Shown piece by piece: positions 4,724-8,667 of a stretch of 8,667 nucleotides of DNA. The position numbers and the translations under genes are program-made. Source of the DNA: Thermoproteota archaeon (GTDB lineage: Archaea; Thermoproteota; Methanomethylicia; Culexarchaeales; Culexmicrobiaceae); assembly GCA_003649145.1 (NCBI GenBank), contig QMQZ01000005.1:1-8667 (forward strand). Direction: 5' to 3'. The notes under the pieces are model-generated. The model had not been told where the DNA came from. It did no database searches and saw only the letters and a list, made by a program, of their open reading frames with translations. Numbering within the stretch: the stretch's first letter is position 1; every line of letters begins with the position of its first letter.

Positions 4724-5536
4724 TTAAATTGGCTCCTTAATTCCCGCCGCATTTCTCCTATATCTCCCCAGCTCATGTAGTTTCTCAAGAACTTCAATGG
4801 GAAATACTGGTCCATCTTTACAAACTCTAAGTCCTAGAGGGTCCATAACGCATGAACCGCACACTCCAATTGCGCATTTCATGTATCTCTCCAGGGATGC
4901 TTGCATGTGAATTCCCTTTTTCTTTGCAATCTTCAAGATGCTTAGTATCATCGGCTCTGGCCCGCAGACGTAAATTTCATCGTAAAATCCTTGATTTAGG
5001 AGTTTTTCAGCCAGCTCTGCTGCGGTAGCCTTTTCTCCTAGAGAACCGTCGTTGGTAGCTATCATTAACTTTATTTTGCCTTTAGCCTCAAGTGACCTTA
5101 ATTTGCCTAGGGAGACGAGCTCGCACTTTCTCTTCGCACCATTTATCACGGTGACATCTGCATTTACTTCAACTAGTCTTTCAATTAGTGGGGTTAGTGG
5201 TGCCATTCCTGTTCCGCCGCCGACAACTAAAACTTTACCTTTAACTATTTTGAAGCCGTTACCATATGGGCCTCGCAGCCCTATGCGGTCGCCGACCTTC
5301 ATGTTGTACAGGGCATCAGTAGCTTCACCAACTCTGTGAACTGTAAATGATATTTCTTCTTCTCCTATGTGCGATATCCCCATTGGTATTTCATCAATTC
5401 GAGGTATCCAAACCATTATAAATTGTCCTGGATGTGCTTCTCTAGCTATGACCGGGCATTTCACTGTTATAGTCTTCCTCTCTGCTGCTTCATCTACAAT
5501 GCTAATGATTTCACATGGTATGGGCCTGTTGATCAT
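4724..5536 (-). CDS. pyrK: Dihydroorotate dehydrogenase electron-transfer subunit PyrK
   Basis: A 270-residue FAD/[2Fe-2S] protein that passes electrons from PyrD's FMN to NAD+ in the class 1B enzyme. The FAD-binding barrel covers about 1-98, with HPGQFIMVW (35-43) and RGPYGNGF (88-95). The NAD module has VVGGGTGMAPL (104-114) and CGPEPM (191-196). The iron-sulfur ligands are Cys221, 226, 229 and 239 in a CX4CX2CX9C arrangement within the ASLERYMKC context. The flavin-contact segment usually seen as a (R)PxSI or PFSL-type motif reads PMGIS (51-55) here, with Gly where Ser is common. The start at ATG 5536 is fixed by a near-perfect anti-16S site, GGAGGTGATC, which overlaps the stop of pyrD 7 bases upstream. 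Length and domain order are normal for PyrK. Confidence 0.95.
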   Translation of the reverse strand: MINRPIPCEIISIVDEAAERKTITVKCPVIAREAHPGQFIMVWIPRIDEIPMGISHIGEEEISFTVHRVGEATDALYNMKVGDRIGLRGPYGNGFKIVKGKVLVVGGGTGMAPLTPLIERLVEVNADVTVINGAKRKCELVSLGKLRSLEAKGKIKLMIATNDGSLGEKATAAELAEKLLNQGFYDEIYVCGPEPMILSILKIAKKKGIHMQASLERYMKCAIGVCGSCVMDPLGLRVCKDGPVFPIEVLEKLHELGRYRRNAAGIKEPI

Positions 5537-5541
5537 GAGTT

Positions 5542-5551
5542 GATCACCTCC
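5542..5551 (-). promoter_or_regulatory. Strong ribosome-binding site of pyrK overlapping the pyrD stop
   Basis: Read on minus, GGAGGTGATC complements the conserved 3' tail of 16S rRNA over ten bases and ends 5 bases before the pyrK ATG. It contains the last pyrD codons AGG AGG TGA apart from the first A, so terminating ribosomes stop directly on the next gene's initiation site. It decides the pyrK start. Confidence 0.8.
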
Positions 5552-6458
5552 TATGAGCTATACCAATGATTTCATCAAGCTTTTTGAAGCCTTTCCTAGC
5601 CATGAACTTTTCAAGTCCTTCAGCGAGCTCCTTGAATATCTTTAGGTCCCTTATCGCGATGGCTGATCCAACCTGAACTGCACTAGCCCCTGCCATAAGA
5701 AATTCGACGACATCTTCTGGTGTCAGTACTCCACCATCTCCAATTATTGGGATGTTCAACGCTTCATAAAGCTCGTATACGCACCTTACTGCAATAGGCT
5801 TAATGGCTCTCCCACTAAGCCCTCCAAATATATTCGCTAGTACTGGCACTGCCAACTCAATGTCTATTGCCATCGCTCTCAGCGTATTTATGGCAGTTAC
5901 CCCATCAGCGCCAGCTTTTTCAGCAGCTAGCCCAATCTCAGCTATTCTTGGTACTTCAGCAGTCAACTTGGCGAAGACTGGAATTTTAACTGTACTTTTA
6001 ACTTCCTTCACTACTTCATAAGTCTTCTCAGGGTCTTGAGAGAACTGTATTAAACCACCTGCATGCGGGCATGATAGGTTCAGCTCAATAGCGTCAGCTC
6101 CAGCTTCTTCAAGTTTATGTGCAACATATGCATACTCCTTCGGATTTGACCCAAACACGGACGCTATAACTGGGACCCCTCCCTCTTTTGCTATCTTCAA
6201 TTCAGACACGAACTCTTCCACTCCGGGATTAGGCAGTCCCATAGCGTTTATGAATCCACAGTCCACTTCAACTATAGTGGGATTTGCATATCCCCTCCTA
6301 GGCTCGAGTCCTATGGACTTGGTAGTAACAGCTCCAGCTCCTGCCTCTGCAACTCTTCGAAGAATTGCTCCTGTATTCCCTAAGACGCCGGAAGCTAGAA
6401 TTATTGGATTCCTAAGTCTTAGTGAAGCTACGTGCGCAGTTATATCCACGGAAACCAT
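5544..6458 (-). CDS. pyrD: Dihydroorotate dehydrogenase catalytic subunit PyrD (class 1B)
   Basis: A 304-residue FMN TIM-barrel enzyme that oxidises dihydroorotate to orotate in pyrimidine synthesis. Visible landmarks: NPIILASG (17-24), TTKSIG (45-50) with the flavin-contact Lys47, NAMGLPNPG (71-79), NLSCPHAGG (127-135) with catalytic Cys130 of the class 1 type, FAKLTA (162-167), AINTLRA (189-195), GGLSGRAIKP (212-221), and the phosphate-binding GDGG (240-243) and VGSAI (263-267). The open frame extends upstream to about 7046 but runs antisense through nop5, and that part has no PyrD similarity. I place the start at ATG 6458: MVSVDITAHVASLRL matches family N-termini, and TTTATATAA lies about 25-35 bases upstream, implying a leaderless or nearly leaderless mRNA. 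ATG 6482 would be too close to that box. It overlaps pyrK's ribosome site. Confidence 0.94.
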   Translation of the reverse strand: MVSVDITAHVASLRLRNPIILASGVLGNTGAILRRVAEAGAGAVTTKSIGLEPRRGYANPTIVEVDCGFINAMGLPNPGVEEFVSELKIAKEGGVPVIASVFGSNPKEYAYVAHKLEEAGADAIELNLSCPHAGGLIQFSQDPEKTYEVVKEVKSTVKIPVFAKLTAEVPRIAEIGLAAEKAGADGVTAINTLRAMAIDIELAVPVLANIFGGLSGRAIKPIAVRCVYELYEALNIPIIGDGGVLTPEDVVEFLMAGASAVQVGSAIAIRDLKIFKELAEGLEKFMARKGFKKLDEIIGIAHRR

Positions 6459-6480
6459 TAAGATTGCAACCCTTATTACC

Positions 6481-6498
6481 ATATTATATAAAAGCTTT
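6481..6498. promoter_or_regulatory. Near-symmetric TATA region shared by pyrD and nop5
   Basis: ATATTATATAAAAGCTTT occupies the middle of the 76-base divergent gap. On minus it reads AAAGCTTTTATATAATAT, a BRE-like run and TATA box placing a transcript start near 6461, essentially at the pyrD ATG. On plus, TTATATAAA predicts a start near 6514, giving nop5 a ~20-base leader that holds its GGTGT ribosome site. One box pair, or one box used both ways, could serve both clusters. Confidence 0.55.
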
Positions 6499-6534
6499 AA
6501 AGGATTGTTGAGAAAATCATTAGTGGTGTAGCTA

Positions 6535-7770
6535 ATGAGTAGTCTAGGCAAAGCTGAAGTTAGTAAGGCGTATTTGGTTGAAACTGCCTTCGCAATTTTC
6601 GCCTGTAACGAAGAAGGCGAGGTTTTTACTTTTGAGGCAATGCCGAAGAATGCTGAAGAAGTAGCTGAAAAGCTGCTCAAGCTAGAGGAAGGAGAAGCTG
6701 TTGAGGAATTGAAGAAGCTGTGTAATAAGCTAATCTCTATGGGTGTGAAAGCCGTAGTTGTTGAAGATGAAATGTTAGCGAGGTCTGTAAAGTCATTACT
6801 TGACATTCCAGTTTTAGTTGAGGCTGGTAATTCAATAGCTAAGAAAGTTAGAGGTGAGCTTGAAGATTTAGTTGTCAAGCTCAACCTTTTCCCTACACAT
6901 GAAGATGCTTCAGATTTCCTATTCTCAGTCTCAATGCTCATGACGAGGAAAAAACTGAGAGAAGCTGCTGAGAAGAGAGACCTGCTAATCGCGCACGCAG
7001 TTAATGCGATAGATGACTTAAACAAGTCAATAAACCTCCTAGTCACAAGGCTCAGAGAATGGTATGGAGTGCACTTCCCAGAGCTAAATGACCTTGTGAG
7101 AGATCACGAGTCATTCGTTCGATTAGTAGCTTCACTAGGGTTGAGATCTAACTTCACCGAAGAAAACCTCATAAAACTAGGATTTCCCGAGCCTCGCGCG
7201 AGGAGGATTTCATCAGCTGCAAGAGAATCTGTCGGTGCTGATATAGCTGAAATGGATATTGAGCCCATGATGCGACTTTCCTCAATAATTAATGAAATGT
7301 ACAAGATGAGGGACGACTTAGAAGAGTATATTGACCAAACAATGGATGAGGTTGCTCCCAACATTAAAGGCTTAATTGGTGCGCTGATTGGAGCTAGGCT
7401 CATAGCTCTAGCCGGAGGCCTCGAAGAGTTGGCTAGGCTTCCGGCAAGCACAATTCAAGTCCTCGGCGCCGAGAAGGCCCTCTTCCGAGCCCTACGCAGT
7501 GGAGCTAAGCCGCCGAAGCATGGAGTTATCTTCCAGTGCCCTGAAATCCACAGATCTCCAAGGTGGCAGAGAGGAAAGATTGCAAGAGCACTAGCTGGAA
7601 AACTCGCCATAGCAGCGAGAGTAGATGCTTTCACTGGCACCTACATTGCTGACGAGTTGAAAGAGGATTTGAAGAAGAGAATTGAGGAAATTAAAAAGAT
7701 CTATGCTAAGCCTCCAAAGAGGGTCATCAAGAAGAGAAGACCTCCAAGGAAGAGGGGAAGGAGGAGGTGA
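6535..7770 (+). CDS. nop5: Nop5/Nop56-related C/D-box sRNP core protein
   Basis: A 411-residue scaffold protein of the archaeal C/D-box RNP, which joins L7Ae-bound guide RNA to fibrillarin for 2'-O-methylation of rRNA and tRNA. The N-terminal fibrillarin-binding domain (about 1-125) ends in LNLFPTHEDA. A coiled-coil section (about 130-300, with HAVNAIDDLNKSINLL and YIDQTMDEVAPNI) mediates dimerisation. The NOP domain (about 275-370) has the signature GAEKALFRAL (311-320), then KHGVIFQCPEIHRSPRWQRGKIARALA (329-355) for RNA and L7Ae contact. The extreme C-terminus is a basic tail (KKRRPPRKRGRRR). The ATG at 6535 follows GTGGTGT at 6523-6529. The last codons AGG AGG TGA double as the flpA ribosome site, so the pair is translated in tandem. 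Length is usual for archaeal Nop5. Confidence 0.97.
   Translation: MSSLGKAEVSKAYLVETAFAIFACNEEGEVFTFEAMPKNAEEVAEKLLKLEEGEAVEELKKLCNKLISMGVKAVVVEDEMLARSVKSLLDIPVLVEAGNSIAKKVRGELEDLVVKLNLFPTHEDASDFLFSVSMLMTRKKLREAAEKRDLLIAHAVNAIDDLNKSINLLVTRLREWYGVHFPELNDLVRDHESFVRLVASLGLRSNFTEENLIKLGFPEPRARRISSAARESVGADIAEMDIEPMMRLSSIINEMYKMRDDLEEYIDQTMDEVAPNIKGLIGALIGARLIALAGGLEELARLPASTIQVLGAEKALFRALRSGAKPPKHGVIFQCPEIHRSPRWQRGKIARALAGKLAIAARVDAFTGTYIADELKEDLKKRIEEIKKIYAKPPKRVIKKRRPPRKRGRRR
7763..7770 (+). promoter_or_regulatory. Ribosome-binding site of flpA overlapping the nop5 stop
   Basis: GGAGGTGA ends 6 bases before the flpA ATG and consists of the last two bases of one nop5 arginine codon, the whole final AGG codon and the TGA stop. 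It fixes the flpA start and couples its translation to nop5. Confidence 0.78.
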
Positions 7771-7776
7771 AATTAT

Positions 7777-8472
7777 ATGGTAGAAATATATCCGCACGAG
7801 AAATTTGAGGGAGTTTACTGGGCCGAGTTAGAGGATGGTTCGAAAAGGCTGGCAACAGTAAATTTGGCTCCTGGATTCAAAGTCTATGGTGAGCCCCTCG
7901 TAAAGTACCGCGGCGTAGAGTATAGAATTTGGAACGCGTATAGGAGCAAGCTTGCAGCTGCAATACTAAAGGGCATTGAAAACGTTCCAATTAAGCCTGG
8001 ATTGAAAGTATTGTACCTGGGAGCCGCTACAGGGACAACTGCAAGTCACGTTAGCGACATTGTCGGAGAGAAGGGCAAAGTCTACTGCGTTGAATTTGCC
8101 CCTCGAGTCGTCAGAGAGCTAATCACAGTGTGCGAGCATAGAAGAAACATGATTCCAATACTCGCTGACGCGAGGAAACCCACCCTATATAGAACTCTTG
8201 TTCCACAAGTAGACGCGATCTACTGCGACGTCGCCCAGCCTGAGCAGGCAAAGCTCCTCGCAGATAATGCAGATATGTTCTTGAAAAATGGTGGAGGCAT
8301 AATGCTAGCAATAAAAGCCAGAAGTGTAGATGTAACTCTAGAGCCATCAGAGGTTTATAAGCGGGAAATAGATACGCTAAAGAGAAGAGGCTTCGAAACT
8401 ACAAGTATAGTCCATCTAGAGCCCTTCGACAAGGCACATGCGATGGTAGCTGCCAAATATAAGAAAGGTTGA
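7777..8472 (+). CDS. flpA: Fibrillarin-like rRNA/tRNA 2'-O-methyltransferase FlpA
   Basis: A 231-residue S-adenosylmethionine-dependent methyltransferase, the catalytic subunit of the C/D-box RNP. The short N-terminal beta domain (1-50, ending GVEYRIWNAYRSKLAAA) lacks the glycine/arginine-rich region of eukaryotic fibrillarin, as in other archaea. The Rossmann-like methyltransferase fold has the SAM loop VLYLGAATGTTASHVSDI (78-95), an acidic cofactor contact in VEFAPR (105-110), ADAR (130-133) and DVAQPEQ (151-157). The catalytic tetrad can be read as Lys58, Asp151, Lys180 (in AIKARSVD) and His221 (in DKAHAMV), all present. The gene starts 6 bases after nop5, with GGAGGTGA overlapping its stop. 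UPF0216 starts 7 bases after it. Length is typical. Confidence 0.97.
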   Translation: MVEIYPHEKFEGVYWAELEDGSKRLATVNLAPGFKVYGEPLVKYRGVEYRIWNAYRSKLAAAILKGIENVPIKPGLKVLYLGAATGTTASHVSDIVGEKGKVYCVEFAPRVVRELITVCEHRRNMIPILADARKPTLYRTLVPQVDAIYCDVAQPEQAKLLADNADMFLKNGGGIMLAIKARSVDVTLEPSEVYKREIDTLKRRGFETTSIVHLEPFDKAHAMVAAKYKKG

Positions 8473-8479
8473 AGTTGAC

Positions 8480-8667
8480 ATGTTCAAAAAGGATGTAAGA
8501 GTAGCTGAACGTATTCTAGACAAGATTTGGAGAGCAGACATAGAGAAAATAAACAACCACTTACCCAAGGAATTCAAGACTCTGAGAGAATTACTAGAAT
8601 CAAAAACTCCTATGGTTGAAACGAGAAGCGGCTCCCACATCATATTCAGCAGGGAAGAACTCGAAAA
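8480..8667 (+). CDS. UPF0216 (DUF61) family protein, partial (C-terminus beyond right edge)
   Basis: 62 residues are visible before the window ends. The segment IEKINNHLPKEFKTLRELLE (21-40), followed by PMVETRSGSHIIFSREELE (44-62), is the conserved core of the archaeal UPF0216/DUF61 family. That family's members are about 90-140 residues long, so roughly half seems to be present. Function is unknown. The ATG at 8480 lies 7 bases after the flpA stop; AGGTTGA, overlapping that stop, is a modest ribosome site. It is the third gene of the nop5-flpA cluster, so a link with rRNA modification or ribosome assembly is reasonable but inferred from position only. Confidence 0.85.
   Translation, partial: MFKKDVRVAERILDKIWRADIEKINNHLPKEFKTLRELLESKTPMVETRSGSHIIFSREELE

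Noticed and set aside
6459..7046. Open frame on minus that would extend PyrD by about 196 residues at its N-terminus.
   Set aside because: It is antisense to nop5, has a low-complexity Ser/Leu-rich composition typical of the reverse frame of a charged helical gene, and has no PyrD similarity. The PyrD family begins at MVSVDITAH and a TATA element lies just upstream of that.
7104..7797. Several minus-strand frames through nop5 and the nop5-flpA junction.
   Set aside because: They are shadows of nop5 with no start signals or recognisable domains.

Overview
The window is from an archaeal chromosome. It carries a Nop5–fibrillarin (FlpA) pair, ribosomal protein S30e, a PyrD/PyrK dihydroorotate dehydrogenase, and three archaea-restricted or archaeal/eukaryotic small families: UPF0148 (ZNRD2/autoantigen p27), UPF0147 and UPF0216. 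Translation starts are often preceded by strong anti-16S sequences, and AT-rich TATA-like elements sit about 25-35 bases upstream of expected transcript starts. S30e, PyrK and the UPF families fit a TACK/Thermoproteota-like archaeon, but the exact lineage cannot be fixed by reading alone. There is no sign of mobile elements, CRISPR arrays or phage genes.

Left part (1-1115): a very AT-rich stretch with a divergent pair. On the minus strand UPF0148 is followed 6 bases later by a TTG-initiated basic protein that runs off the left edge. On the plus strand lies UPF0147. The two directions share a 100-base intergenic region.

Middle (1199-2105): three tRNA genes, Asn(GUU) and a CAU-anticodon tRNA (Met or Ile2) on plus, and Leu(CAG) on minus. 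They surround an uncharacterised 94-residue acidic helical protein on minus. Then come an unrecognised 337-residue protein (2211-3224) and a saccharopine-dehydrogenase-family enzyme that most resembles L-lysine 6-dehydrogenase (3304-4461), both on plus.

Right part (4496-8667): a minus-strand cluster pyrD-pyrK-rps30e diverges from a plus-strand cluster nop5-flpA-UPF0216 across a 76-base gap holding one near-symmetric TATA region. PyrD and PyrK make up the electron-transferring dihydroorotate dehydrogenase of pyrimidine synthesis. Nop5 and FlpA are the core and the catalytic subunit of the C/D-box 2'-O-methylation RNP, and UPF0216 follows them directly. In both clusters the first gene ends in AGG AGG TGA, so its last codons are also the ribosome-binding site of the next gene. 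Three genes were recovered outside simple long-ORF calling: the left-edge partial gene, rps30e (55 aa) and the right-edge partial UPF0216. The pyrD start was cut back by about 590 bases from its longest open frame.
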